Notes: generated from the sequence alone by a model not told the origin. DNA of 64,000 bases from Bifidobacterium oedipodis (GCF_012932425.1 NZ_JAAIII010000003.1:248001-312000); one strand, 5' to 3'; positions 30,118-39,176 are shown, counted from the first letter of the stretch. Translations and numbers: made by a program.

Positions 30118-30813
30118 TCACCGACCGATCTGCGCTGCTGCGGCGTCGGCGCGTTCGCAGAACAGACGCACCTTCTCGATGTCCTTTTCCATATGGCCGC
30201 CGTCGTATTTGATGGAGGTTTTGGTCAGGGAATCAACACCATAGGGCTTGCAGGTGAGAATCGCCTCGGCCACATTATCCGGGCCGAGTCCGCCGGCCAT
30301 GATGACGGGCTTGCCACATTCGGCGACAATGCGCGCGTCGATGGACCAGTCGTGGGTCAGGCCAGAGGCACCGATACCGGTGTCAGGGGCCAAGCCGGAA
30401 TCGGTGAGGATGATGTCGCAGTACTTGGCGTATTCCTTGGCGCGATCCACTGCGGACTCATCATCGACGAGCACGGCCTGCATCAGCTTGGTGTTGGGCG
30501 CAACCTGCTTGAGGCGGTCGGCAAAGGCTGCGTCGGCGGCATAGCCGTCGCCGGCGATATGCAGGATGTCGGGCTGGATTTCGCGGGCCAACTCGATCAT
30601 TTCGTCCGGATCGTTGGTGAGCATAATGGCCACTGAGGTCACGCCACGGCGACGGCATTCGTCGAAGATGCGGTGCACGCGCTCAATCGGCACGCGATGG
30701 GCCGGCACACCGCCGTTCTGCATCGGCACCAGGCCAATGTTGTCGGCGCCGGCGTCCATGGTGGCAACGGACTCATCGTATTCGATAAGGGAATAGATCT
30801 GCTTGATGACCAT
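30118..30813 (-). CDS. TrpF-like (phosphoribosylanthranilate isomerase fold) protein in nucleoside locus
   Basis: A 231-residue beta/alpha barrel. The pattern DAGADNIGLV, IMLTNDPDEMIELAREIQPDILHIAGD, a D in DIILTDSG, and PVIMAGGLGPDNVAEAI followed by PYGVDSLTKTS matches TrpF more closely than ribulose-phosphate epimerase. The N-terminal catalytic cysteine region of TrpF (KxCG) is absent, and TrpF's C-terminal substrate loop is changed, so it is probably not a tryptophan enzyme. TrpF performs an Amadori rearrangement of a phosphoribosyl amine; a related isomerisation of a ribose derivative would fit beside a PfkB kinase and nucleoside hydrolase. The function is unknown. Confidence 0.72.
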   Translation of the reverse strand: MVIKQIYSLIEYDESVATMDAGADNIGLVPMQNGGVPAHRVPIERVHRIFDECRRRGVTSVAIMLTNDPDEMIELAREIQPDILHIAGDGYAADAAFADRLKQVAPNTKLMQAVLVDDESAVDRAKEYAKYCDIILTDSGLAPDTGIGASGLTHDWSIDARIVAECGKPVIMAGGLGPDNVAEAILTCKPYGVDSLTKTSIKYDGGHMEKDIEKVRLFCERADAAAAQIGR

Positions 30814-30914
30814 AGGGTCTGCCTCCTTAATGTTGTGTTTGGTGTGATTGATGATGGACAGTTGATGGGTTATCAGTGGGTTATTGATGGCTTATTGATG
30901 AAATTATTGGTAAG

Positions 30915-31853
30915 TCAGGCGGCAAGCGTATCGCCGGTCATTTTGGTGCGAATACGTTCGGGAGTGATATCGGGCACGGAGCGCACGCATTCGAGGGCGA
31001 TGCTGGATGCGGCCTGCGCGATGCGGCCGACCTCTTCCAAGTCGCGATCGGGATTTTCGAAGTAGCTCCAGGTGATTGCCGCCATGCCTGAATCACCGGC
31101 GCCGTTGACGTTGACAATGTCGGTTTTGTATGCCGGCACGGCGACCATGCCGTTGTGGTCGGCGCAGAGGATGCCATGCACGCCCATGGAGATGAATACG
31201 GATTTGAGCCCTGTATCCAGCAGTTTTGCCGCCGCCTGCCTGGCGGTGTCAAGGTCGGTGATCTCGATGCCGGTGAGGGTGCCGGCTTCCATGGCGTTGG
31301 GTTTGAGCGCGGTCATGGTGCCGATAATGTCGTCGAAGCGGTGGGCTTTGACGGTGGAAACCGTGTCGCCGAACAGGGGTGCGGTGACGTGTTCGCCGAT
31401 CCAGCGCATGGTTTCGGGTTCGAGGTTGGCGTCGAGCAGGCATACGGCAGCATCGTTGATGAAGTCCAGGCGTTCGGCGAGGAATTCGGGGGTGATGCGC
31501 TTGCAGATGCCCATATCGTTGACGGCCATCGTCATCTCGCCTTTTTCGTCGGTGACGAACAGGTAGGTGGACGAGCGTTCATCGTTCAGACGGGCCGCAT
31601 GGTCGAGACGGATGCCATGGAGCGCGCAGGAATCCTCCATGGCGTTGCCGTTGGCATCGTCACCGTACACGGTGACCAGATAGGTGGGCACGCCAAGATG
31701 GGCGAGATTCTGCGCGATATTCTGGCCAACACCGCCAACGGACAGGCTTACCACGCCGGGGTTCGAGTCCTTGTCCACCACCTTGTCGCGAGGTGTGCCG
31801 CAGATATCCATGTTCATGCCGCCGATCACGACGACGTAGCGCTCATCCGCCAT
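30915..31853 (-). CDS. PfkB-family carbohydrate/nucleoside kinase
   Basis: A 312-residue ribokinase-fold kinase with N-terminal VIGGMNMDICG, the GGVGQNIAQNLA substrate segment and an intact anion-hole/catalytic motif NGAGDSGMAAI near residue 260. It is close to pseudouridine-kinase/YeiC-type enzymes and is a clear paralogue of the winged-helix PfkB protein at 32096-33190. AAAGGAG lies upstream. It is the first gene of the second nucleoside unit, preceded by repeated operator-like sites. Confidence 0.9.
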   Translation of the reverse strand: MADERYVVVIGGMNMDICGTPRDKVVDKDSNPGVVSLSVGGVGQNIAQNLAHLGVPTYLVTVYGDDANGNAMEDSCALHGIRLDHAARLNDERSSTYLFVTDEKGEMTMAVNDMGICKRITPEFLAERLDFINDAAVCLLDANLEPETMRWIGEHVTAPLFGDTVSTVKAHRFDDIIGTMTALKPNAMEAGTLTGIEITDLDTARQAAAKLLDTGLKSVFISMGVHGILCADHNGMVAVPAYKTDIVNVNGAGDSGMAAITWSYFENPDRDLEEVGRIAQAASSIALECVRSVPDITPERIRTKMTGDTLAA

Positions 31854-31890
31854 GTGGGGTTCGTCTCCTTTGCCGAAGCAGTCAACAGTG

Positions 31891-31966
31891 ACATTTGTTT
31901 AGTTGAATCAACAAGTGATTAATGTTGATGATATAACAAATGTTTATTTACTTCAACATTTGCTTA
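31891..31966. promoter_or_regulatory. three operator-like sites upstream of PfkB kinase gene
   Basis: The motif (A)ACATTTG(T/C)TTA occurs at 31891-31901, in reverse at 31935-31946, and again at 31955-31965. The middle copy contains the palindrome AACA-AA-TGTT, and GTTGA-A-TCAAC lies at 31902-31912. The region is AT-rich and lies 40-110 bp upstream of the kinase ATG, so it is likely the promoter-operator of the second unit. Confidence 0.55.
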
Positions 31967-32008
31967 GAACCTAAGGATGGCAAGGGCTGTACGGCGTGTC
32001 CTTAAAGC

Positions 32009-32031
32009 AAAAAGCCTCCCTACCGGGAGGC
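32009..32031 (-). terminator. rho-independent terminator after winged-helix PfkB gene
   Basis: On the minus strand GCCTCCC-N4-GGGAGGC is followed by TTTTT. It lies 65 bp past the stop of the winged-helix PfkB gene and separates it from the promoter region of the next unit. A second small palindrome (GCCTAA-GCG-TTAGGC) lies directly at the stop, near 32081-32095. Confidence 0.9.
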
Positions 32032-32095
32032 AATATCAGCACTATCGCACCAGCGCCACTGTCTAAGTCGCAGCGTTAGCCTAAGCGTTAGGCAT

Positions 32096-33190
32096 CTAGC
32101 CGAACCATTGTTCGCGGCGTTGGCGCAACAGTTCCTCGCTGAAATCGGGGTTTGCCGACTCCACGCATTCCATGGTTGCGAATGCCGCTGAAGCCGCGAA
32201 CCATGAGCTTTCCTCGAAATCCATATCCCTCAGGCCACTCCACACCAGCGCGGATAATGCGCCGGAAGCCGCGCCGTTAACATGCCGATGTGTTGCATGG
32301 CGCAATGGCAGATACCAGCGATGTTCCGCATCGCGATGCAGCATGCCCACGCCGTCCAGCAGCAGGAACACGCGGCGCACCCCACGCTTCAGCAGCCAGT
32401 CGGCACATTGGTCGGCACTGGTCTCATCCGTTGTCTCGATGCCGCACAGCACACCGGTTTCGGCTGCCGAAAGCACCACAGTGTCCAGATGCGACAGGTT
32501 CGGCACCAAACGTGCCGCCTTGTTCACCGACACCACCCTGGCATAAATCGGGCGCGCATCATGCTTGCACACCCAGGCAATGGCCTCAGGGGTTAACGAC
32601 GTGTCGATAACAATGGCGCGGGCGTTGTCAATCACATGCTCACGTTCGGCAAGGAAGGCCGGGGTGATGGCGTCGCTGATAGACATGTCGTCAAGAGCTA
32701 CCCCGGATTCGCCGTTCGGCCCGGTGATTGACAGGTATGTGGAGGTGTTGGCGTGCGGCAACTGCTTGGAATAGGTGATATCCATGGCATTGGCAAACGC
32801 ATCGGCTTTGAATCGCTCGCCGTTGTAGTCGTCGCCGTATACGGAAATAAGATAGTTCGGCACATCCAGTCGGCCCAAGTCGAATGATACGTTGCGTGCG
32901 ATGCCGCCCAAGGCGTAGGTGATGCGACCGACGTTGGAACTGTTGACGACAATGTCGCTGACGGCCTCGCCGAAAATGTCCAGATTGATGCCACCGATAA
33001 CGGCGACATAGCTGGGAGGCGCCACAATATAGCCTTTACCTCGCAAATAGCCTTTTTTGACGAGGTTGGAGATGTGCGCAGCCACACCGGACCGCGTGAT
33101 ACCACATAGATCAGCCAGTTCATTTTGGCTGATCATCGGGTTCTGCGTAATCCATGCGAGGATTTGCTGTTCGCGGTCCGTGGCTGCCAT
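32096..33190 (-). CDS. winged-helix fused to degenerate PfkB kinase domain (predicted nucleoside/ribose-responsive regulator)
   Basis: A 364-residue protein. Residues about 3-55 form a winged helix (ELADLCGITRSGVAAHISNL, then a wing), and 60-364 a PfkB fold starting VIGGINLDIFG. The motif that should read GAGD is NGAASGAL (codons at about 32260-32280), so the catalytic base aspartate is missing, while the paralogue at 30915-31853 keeps it. YeiI-type proteins share this fusion but normally keep the aspartate. I infer a sugar- or nucleoside-sensing transcription factor rather than an enzyme. The ATG at 33190 has GAAGGGA upstream; one at 33214 has none. It is third in the unit after a nucleoside hydrolase and ribokinase. 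Confidence 0.83.
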   Translation of the reverse strand: MAATDREQQILAWITQNPMISQNELADLCGITRSGVAAHISNLVKKGYLRGKGYIVAPPSYVAVIGGINLDIFGEAVSDIVVNSSNVGRITYALGGIARNVSFDLGRLDVPNYLISVYGDDYNGERFKADAFANAMDITYSKQLPHANTSTYLSITGPNGESGVALDDMSISDAITPAFLAEREHVIDNARAIVIDTSLTPEAIAWVCKHDARPIYARVVSVNKAARLVPNLSHLDTVVLSAAETGVLCGIETTDETSADQCADWLLKRGVRRVFLLLDGVGMLHRDAEHRWYLPLRHATHRHVNGAASGALSALVWSGLRDMDFEESSWFAASAAFATMECVESANPDFSEELLRQRREQWFG

Positions 33191-33264
33191 AGGGGTTCCC
33201 TTCATCCAAACCATTTCAGTGTATCGTGAAGGGTTCGCCCGGATTGCATCGTGCCGTCGCGCTG

Positions 33265-34239
33265 TCAGGCGAATAGGTCACGAATTTGTGCGCTGGTGCC
33301 ATAGGAGGCTTGTGCGCCGTGGCCTGTTGCGGCGTAGGCGGATACGTAGGATGCCAGCTGGGCGGCGTCCTTCAGTGCGAATCCTGAGGCCAGGCCGGCG
33401 AGCACGGTGCCCATGAAGGAATCGCCGCAGCCGGTGGTATCCACTGCGTCCACTGATACCGGGCGGATGCGGGTGATCTGGCTGCCAGCTTCGGCAGTGG
33501 CGTCCAGCACCACCGACCCATCGCCTCCAAGCGTGATAATCGACTGTTCGAAACCGTAGTCACGCATGCGCTCCAGCGCCTGCGCCCAGTCGAAACGATC
33601 CCAATCATCATCGTCCGGTTCATCCACGCCAAGCAGCTGGGCCATTTCATGCTCGTTGACCAACAACACATCGGCGGCCTCAATCAGCTGCGCGGGAATG
33701 GTGGGAGTGAATGGCGAATTGTTCAGCAGCACGGTGACGCCGGCTTCATGGCACATGCGTGCCGCGGCGGTAACCGTTTCAATCGGACTTTCCAAGCACA
33801 GGCCCAATACTGAGGATGAGGTGATCGCCTCGCGCATCGACTCAACGTAGTCGACGGTGACCTCGGCGTTGGAGCCGGGCGAATAGACGATGACGTTTTC
33901 GCCGCCTGCGTCCACGATAATCACCGTGGTGCCGGAAGGCCCGGGCACTCGGCGCACGTTCGTGACATCCACGCCGGATTCGGCCAGGCTGCCCAGCAGA
34001 AAATCAGCGTTGGCGTCCGAGCCAACCGCGCCGAACATGCGTACAGTCGCTCCGATTCGGGCGGCTGCGGCGGCCTGATTGCCGGATTTGCCGCCCGGCA
34101 GGATCTGCAACGGCCCGCCGTTGACGGTTTCGCCGCCGCGAGGCAGCCGCTCGGTGGTGACGGTATAGTCGGCATTCATCGAACCAATGACGCTGATGGC
34201 GCCATGAATCTCATCGAGCAATGACAGGGTGTCGTCCAT
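33265..34239 (-). CDS. rbsK: ribokinase
   Basis: A 324-residue PfkB kinase that should phosphorylate ribose released by the neighbouring nucleoside hydrolase. It shows VIGSMNADYTV, LPRGGETVNGGPLQILPGGKSGNQAAAAARIG (only parts are diagnostic: GGKSGNQA), and a catalytic DTTGCGDSF with cysteine in place of the usual alanine. The ATG at 34239 has AGAAAGGA upstream. It lies 87 bp after nucleoside hydrolase 1. Confidence 0.9.
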   Translation of the reverse strand: MDDTLSLLDEIHGAISVIGSMNADYTVTTERLPRGGETVNGGPLQILPGGKSGNQAAAAARIGATVRMFGAVGSDANADFLLGSLAESGVDVTNVRRVPGPSGTTVIIVDAGGENVIVYSPGSNAEVTVDYVESMREAITSSSVLGLCLESPIETVTAAARMCHEAGVTVLLNNSPFTPTIPAQLIEAADVLLVNEHEMAQLLGVDEPDDDDWDRFDWAQALERMRDYGFEQSIITLGGDGSVVLDATAEAGSQITRIRPVSVDAVDTTGCGDSFMGTVLAGLASGFALKDAAQLASYVSAYAATGHGAQASYGTSAQIRDLFA

Positions 34240-34326
34240 GACAATCCTTTCTGTGATTCGGTGTGTTTCATGGGGTATGTAAACCCAAATCACGCGCCCG
34301 AACCGCCCGACGTAAGGCGCAGGCGT

Positions 34327-35286
34327 TTAGCCAGCTTGTTCGGCAAGTGTGGTGATGCGGGTCATGAACTCGTTCAGGAAGCGCCGCGCATCGACGTCCA
34401 CCGCCACCTTCATCGTCTTGACGGGATCATTCAGACGCGTGTTGTCGCCAATAGTACGTCCTCGCGTCGCACCTTGCACATCGACCTGCATGTTGAGGTC
34501 GAATGTGCGCACCAATGTCGGGTCGACGGCCACGCCCACGGCCAGCGGATCATGCAGCCCGCATCCGCCCAAATGCGGCGAAGCAACCTCGTATGCGCGG
34601 ATGTAATAGTCGGTCATATCGGCCAGGAAATTGCCGGCCTTGGTTCCCAGATCTCGCCAACGCTGGGTTTGCTGGTAGGTTAGCAGGGTTTTCAAAGTGA
34701 CGTCGAGGCCGACCATCGTGGCCGGGGCACCGGAGCGGAACAGACGGTTTGCGGCGTCCGGATCCTGATCGATGTTGGCTTCGGCCCAAGGACTTACGTT
34801 GCCGCACACGGTGAGCGCGCCTCCCATCAATACGATGGCACCGATTTCATTGATGATTTCTGGGGCTTTGGCGATGGCGGCGTCGATGTTGGTCATCGGG
34901 CCGGTGGGCACATAGACCAAATCCTTGCCGTAGGTTTTCACGGCGTCAATAATGAAGTCTACGGCTGATTCGCTTTCCGGTTCGCGGGAGGAATCGGGAA
35001 TATCGACGTCGCCGATGCCGTTGCTGCCGTGGATGAGCCGTGAAATATCCGATACTGCAAAGGATTCGGCGGCGGATGCGTGCGGAAGACCACGGTATAC
35101 CTTGACTTCGGGATGTCCGAACAAATCGGTGATGGCCAGCGAATTGCGCACGCCATCATCGACTTTCACATTGCCATAGGTGCCGGTGATGCCGATGAGT
35201 TCGACTTCGCTGCTGCCCAAGGCGTAGGCGATGGCCAACGCATCGTCGATACCGGTATCAAGGTCGAGGATAAGTTTGGTGGCCAT
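34327..35286 (-). CDS. nucleoside hydrolase 1
   Basis: A 319-residue ribohydrolase with the calcium/ribose motif DLDTGIDDA at its N-terminus, VPTGPMTNIDAA, LMGGALTVCGN, ANIDQDPDAA and a C-terminal LHDPLAV whose aspartate completes the metal site. The ATG at 35286 follows AGAAAGG; the frame upstream of it (to 35355) crosses a palindrome and lacks similarity. It heads the first nucleoside unit (hydrolase, ribokinase, winged-helix PfkB). Confidence 0.93.
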   Translation of the reverse strand: MATKLILDLDTGIDDALAIAYALGSSEVELIGITGTYGNVKVDDGVRNSLAITDLFGHPEVKVYRGLPHASAAESFAVSDISRLIHGSNGIGDVDIPDSSREPESESAVDFIIDAVKTYGKDLVYVPTGPMTNIDAAIAKAPEIINEIGAIVLMGGALTVCGNVSPWAEANIDQDPDAANRLFRSGAPATMVGLDVTLKTLLTYQQTQRWRDLGTKAGNFLADMTDYYIRAYEVASPHLGGCGLHDPLAVGVAVDPTLVRTFDLNMQVDVQGATRGRTIGDNTRLNDPVKTMKVAVDVDARRFLNEFMTRITTLAEQAG

Positions 35287-35315
35287 GGTCTGACACCTTT
35301 CTTCATTGGTGGCCT

Positions 35316-35352
35316 GCGATCGGCAGCCTACGTTTGGCAGTCTGCCGATCGC
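35316..35352. promoter_or_regulatory. 11-bp inverted repeat upstream of nucleoside hydrolase 1
   Basis: GCGATCGGCAG and CTGCCGATCGC are perfect inverted repeats with a 15-nt spacer, 30-66 bp upstream of the hydrolase start and 49 bp past the stop of the upstream gene. There is no T-run on the minus strand, so an operator or leader hairpin is more likely than a terminator. Confidence 0.5.
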
Positions 35353-35400
35353 CAAGAACCTGCTGTCACATCAATTTACTCCGCTGCTACTACGGCGAAG

Positions 35401-37563
35401 TTACTGAGGCAGATTCATGAAGGAGGTGTTCTTGAGATAGCCTTCGCCGGCGGTGATGTCGTATTGGATGAGTCGGTAGTCGGCGAGCAGCTGCTTGGTG
35501 GCCTCGTCGAAATCATCCTCGTTCATCGGGTCGCCGCTGGCATCCAGATAGATGTTCTGGCCTTCGGGGATGCGCTCCCAGCCCTGGATCTGGTTGACGA
35601 CAGGAGGCTCCATGGCGGAGATCTTCTCGTGCATCTCAGTCAGGAAGGCAAGATACGGCGACACCTTGGCATTCATATGCTCGGCGGTTTGTGCCACGAA
35701 GAAGTTCGGGGAAGAGTAGTCGGCATTATCAATCTTTTCGCCCTGCGTGCCGGAGGCCTTATTCGACCAGATGAAATAGTCAGTCAGGTGCAGTGCGAGC
35801 GAATTGTTGTCGTCCTTGCTGGCGGATTCGTAGATGCCGGGCAGGTGATCGCCGTAGAACACCACGGTGATGGGTTTGTCGATTTTGTCGAGCTCTTCAA
35901 GGAATTCAGCCGTGGCTTGGTCGGTGATCTCCACGCCCTTCTGGTAGGTTTCGATGGATGTTTGCTCATCTTCCTCCAGGGGCGTGCCGGTGGTGGATTC
36001 GGCGGTGTAGTCGTTATTCGCATACCACTGGTGGTAGGGCATGTGATTCTGCATGGTGATCAGCTGAATGAACTGATTCGCCTTGCCGGAACGAATATCC
36101 TCAAGCGCGGAATCGTAGGTGGACTTGTCGGAAACGTAGGGGCTGGAGTCGATTTTGTCCTGATACTTAATAACGTCCGGACCGGTAAGCGTGTAGAAGT
36201 GCGAGAAGCCGAACTTCTTGTAGTTCGTGGCCCTGGAATACATGCTGGATTCGTATGGATGGTAGCCGAGTGAATTGGCTGGTGCACCCCACATCTGGTT
36301 GATGGTGGGGGTCCAATGCTGGCTGGGCACCAGCTGCTGGTAGGGGCTGGTCAGCGAGGAATCGAAGTTGGCCATCGACAGGCCCGTCAATCCCATGTAT
36401 TCGAGGTTGGCAGTGCCGCCGCCGTAGCCGGAGGACAGCATCAGACCGGAGGTGGTGTTCTCCTTAATCGAGCGGATGTTGGGCATCGAATCTTTGTTGA
36501 CTTTGAGCCCCGGCACACGCGTGGGGTCGGAGAAGGATTCGGACAGCACATAAATCACCGTGGAATCCGTGAGGTTATTGGAGCGGTTGGCGTTGATTTT
36601 CTCGGCTTCGCTCTCGTATCGCGCGGCGACTTCCTTCATGGTCTCTTCGGAATAGTTCTCCGGCTTGGTCATAATGGAAGGATTGAGCTGCCTGGTGAAG
36701 GCGACCAGCGGGCCGTTGCGCTGCGCATCGTACACGGAATCCCACATGGAGGGCTTGTCGCCCATGGCCTGCGAGAACTTATTGGCCCACGAATCGGTAG
36801 TGCTCACCTGGGAGCAGTACAGCGCGAAGCCCAGTACCGGCAGCAGCACCATGATCAGACGCGAGGCAAGGTTGAGGCCCAGGTTATTGGTGCGGATCAG
36901 CTTGCCCCTGCGGCCATCAAAATGTCGCAGCACCAGAATCAGCGTCAGCAATACCGCGTAGACGGCGAGCGCAATCAGAATCACGATATGTGCGCCGGCG
37001 GGGATAAAGGTAAGCATGTTACCGGTGTTCGAGCCGAGGAAGTTGAGATCGGCGGGCAGCACCGCTTCGTAACGGATCTCGATTTTGAAGTGTTCGATTG
37101 CGGCGATGACGATGGCCAGCGCCAGCAGTATGGCCGTGGCTGTCCAAAACCGGTTGATCAGCATCATCAGTGCAATGTAGAGCAACGCCACCAGCAGCAT
37201 GTTGAGCACGAATACGAAATTGAGGTTGCGCCACATTTTGGTGACGAAGCCGATGCCCACATCGCCGGTCGGGTTGGACAGTTCCACGCGGCTGGATGAG
37301 GTGGAGACGCCCACTTCGAGCACGATTACGGTAATAATGTCGAATACGACGAACAGGATCGCGTACAGCCAACCTGCAAACGGGCGGTGCGGATGCTGTG
37401 CGGCGAGTTCGGCGGCATCGGCCTGCTTGACTTTGCGCCACCAGCGGAAGCGGCGGGAGGATTGCCGGCTGCCGTCATCCACGTTTCTGTTGTTTCGGCT
37501 GGTACGACCTTGGGCGGCCGCTGCCTGCGGAAGCATATGCTGTGTACTACTGCTATCGCTCAT
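35401..37563 (-). CDS. LTA synthase-like membrane phosphoglycerol transferase (sulfatase superfamily)
   Basis: A 720-residue protein with a polar N-terminus, five membrane helices in the first half, and an extracellular alkaline-phosphatase-superfamily domain. The domain shows LSESFSDPT (metal glutamate), the nucleophile region GGGTANLEYMG (threonine expected) and a C-terminal metal motif YGDHLP, as in LtaS/OpgB-type enzymes. It should transfer phosphoglycerol to a cell-envelope glycolipid or polymer. The start is uncertain: the ATG at 37563 has AGGGAA 12 nt upstream, and a GTG at 37665 has AGGA 4 nt upstream. Confidence 0.87.
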   Translation of the reverse strand: MSDSSSTQHMLPQAAAAQGRTSRNNRNVDDGSRQSSRRFRWWRKVKQADAAELAAQHPHRPFAGWLYAILFVVFDIITVIVLEVGVSTSSSRVELSNPTGDVGIGFVTKMWRNLNFVFVLNMLLVALLYIALMMLINRFWTATAILLALAIVIAAIEHFKIEIRYEAVLPADLNFLGSNTGNMLTFIPAGAHIVILIALAVYAVLLTLILVLRHFDGRRGKLIRTNNLGLNLASRLIMVLLPVLGFALYCSQVSTTDSWANKFSQAMGDKPSMWDSVYDAQRNGPLVAFTRQLNPSIMTKPENYSEETMKEVAARYESEAEKINANRSNNLTDSTVIYVLSESFSDPTRVPGLKVNKDSMPNIRSIKENTTSGLMLSSGYGGGTANLEYMGLTGLSMANFDSSLTSPYQQLVPSQHWTPTINQMWGAPANSLGYHPYESSMYSRATNYKKFGFSHFYTLTGPDVIKYQDKIDSSPYVSDKSTYDSALEDIRSGKANQFIQLITMQNHMPYHQWYANNDYTAESTTGTPLEEDEQTSIETYQKGVEITDQATAEFLEELDKIDKPITVVFYGDHLPGIYESASKDDNNSLALHLTDYFIWSNKASGTQGEKIDNADYSSPNFFVAQTAEHMNAKVSPYLAFLTEMHEKISAMEPPVVNQIQGWERIPEGQNIYLDASGDPMNEDDFDEATKQLLADYRLIQYDITAGEGYLKNTSFMNLPQ

Positions 37564-37844
37564 ACGCTGTATCGTTCCCTGTTCATGCATCCCTTGCGGT
37601 TGTTCCAAGGGCATATTCTTAGCCGTCGAACCTTGGAAAAACCACAGGGCCAACGGTTCTCTCACTGTTTCCTAACCATTCACCTTAATGCCATGGGTGC
37701 CGTGACCTCCCCTGAAACACCCTGATTTGCTTGGGGGCAGCCCTGACCGCCGTTGCGGGGAGACACCGAAATCCGCTGGAATCCGCTGGAATTCATTGGG
37801 AGACCCAACGGGCTTCGACGAGATTCACCGGCTGGCATGTCATA

Positions 37845-39137
37845 ATGAGCCCTATGATTACGCAGCATCAACTGCCCGACTGGGTTCGTTACGGCATTTT
37901 CTGGCAGGTGTATCCCCTGGGGTTCGTGGGGGCGGATATTCGCCCCACCGGCTCGCGCACCTTCAACGGGCGTGGTCTTGACGCGCTGATCGGATGGTTG
38001 GATTACGCCGTGGAGCTTGGATGTTCCGGACTGCTGCTTGGCCCCATCTTCGAATCCTCCACCCATGGCTACGACACGCTGGACCACATGCATATTGATG
38101 TGCGTTTGGGCGGCGACGAAGCATTCGACCGGCTATCCGAGGAATGCCGATCCCGCGGACTCAAACTGCTGCTTGATGGCGTGTTCAACCATGTAAGCCG
38201 TGAGCATCCGGCCGTATTGGCGGCTCTTGACGAGGCTGCAGGCAAGGTTACGCCGCAAAATAATCCGTGGCATGGCCTAGTGCGCGCGTATTTGGACGAT
38301 TCCGGCAACCCCACGCTTGACGTATTCGAGGGGCATGGTCAACTGGTCGATTTGGATCATGATTCGCCGGCCACCGCCGATTACGTAACGCGTGTGATGA
38401 ACCATTGGCTTGACCGTGGCGCATCCGGCTGGCGTCTGGATGCCGCCTATGCCACCGCGCCCAGCTTCTGGACCCGTGTGCTGCCGGCCGTGCGCGCCGA
38501 GCATCCTGATGCTTGGATATTCGGTGAGGTGATTCACGGCGATTACCCGGCCATCACTACTTCCAGCGGCATGGACTCGGTTACCCAATACGAATTGTGG
38601 AAATCGATTCGCAATAGTCTTGCCACCGACAACTTCTTCGAGCTTGACTGGAATCTCAAGCGACACAACACTTTTTTGGACACATTCGTGCCTCAAACGT
38701 TCATCGGCAACCATGACGTGACGCGTATCGCCTCAGAAATCGGCGCGGATAAGGCCAGGCTTGCGCTGATCGCGCTGATGACCGTGGGCGGCGTGCCGAG
38801 TATTTACTACGGCGATGAGCAGGGCTATACGGGCGTCAAGGAGGATCGTCTTGGCGGAGACGATGACGTGCGCCCCAAGTTCCCCGACTCCCCCGCCGAA
38901 CTATCGCAGCTTGGCGAAGGCATGTTCCATGCGCATCAGGCGCTGATCGCACTGCGGCGTCAGCATCCGTGGCTCGTGGAGGCGCGCACCGAGGCCGTGG
39001 AACTGACCAATCAGCGCTACACCTATCGCAGCACGGCCGCGAATGGTTCCGAAGCCCTCACCGTGACATTGGATGTCACCGGCCGTCCGGCGGCCCGCAT
39101 CACCGATGCGAACGGTATGGTGCTGTACGCCTGTTGA
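37845..39137 (+). CDS. glycoside hydrolase family 13 (alpha-amylase-like intracellular glycosidase)
   Basis: A 430-residue alpha-amylase-family enzyme without signal peptide. Family regions are visible in order: LLDGVFNH, GWRLDAAYA (nucleophile aspartate), WIFGEVIHG (acid/base glutamate) and FIGNHDVTRI (transition-state aspartate). It probably cuts alpha-linked malto-oligosaccharides or related glucosides in the cytoplasm. Two ATGs, 37845 and 37854, are possible and neither has a strong ribosome binding site. It is convergent with the zinc-binding lipoprotein. Confidence 0.9.
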   Translation: MSPMITQHQLPDWVRYGIFWQVYPLGFVGADIRPTGSRTFNGRGLDALIGWLDYAVELGCSGLLLGPIFESSTHGYDTLDHMHIDVRLGGDEAFDRLSEECRSRGLKLLLDGVFNHVSREHPAVLAALDEAAGKVTPQNNPWHGLVRAYLDDSGNPTLDVFEGHGQLVDLDHDSPATADYVTRVMNHWLDRGASGWRLDAAYATAPSFWTRVLPAVRAEHPDAWIFGEVIHGDYPAITTSSGMDSVTQYELWKSIRNSLATDNFFELDWNLKRHNTFLDTFVPQTFIGNHDVTRIASEIGADKARLALIALMTVGGVPSIYYGDEQGYTGVKEDRLGGDDDVRPKFPDSPAELSQLGEGMFHAHQALIALRRQHPWLVEARTEAVELTNQRYTYRSTAANGSEALTVTLDVTGRPAARITDANGMVLYAC

Positions 39138-39176
39138 GAGTGTTGAGCGCCGGCAATCGTCGGACTGAGGTTCAGC

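Noticed and set aside
29035..30636. A 533-codon plus-strand frame opposite the Fe-ADH and TrpF-like genes
   Set aside because: It spans two real genes antisense and has shadow composition.
30118..30813. Ribulose-phosphate 3-epimerase
   Set aside because: The barrel motifs match TrpF more closely and the N-terminal APSIL-type block of Rpe is absent.
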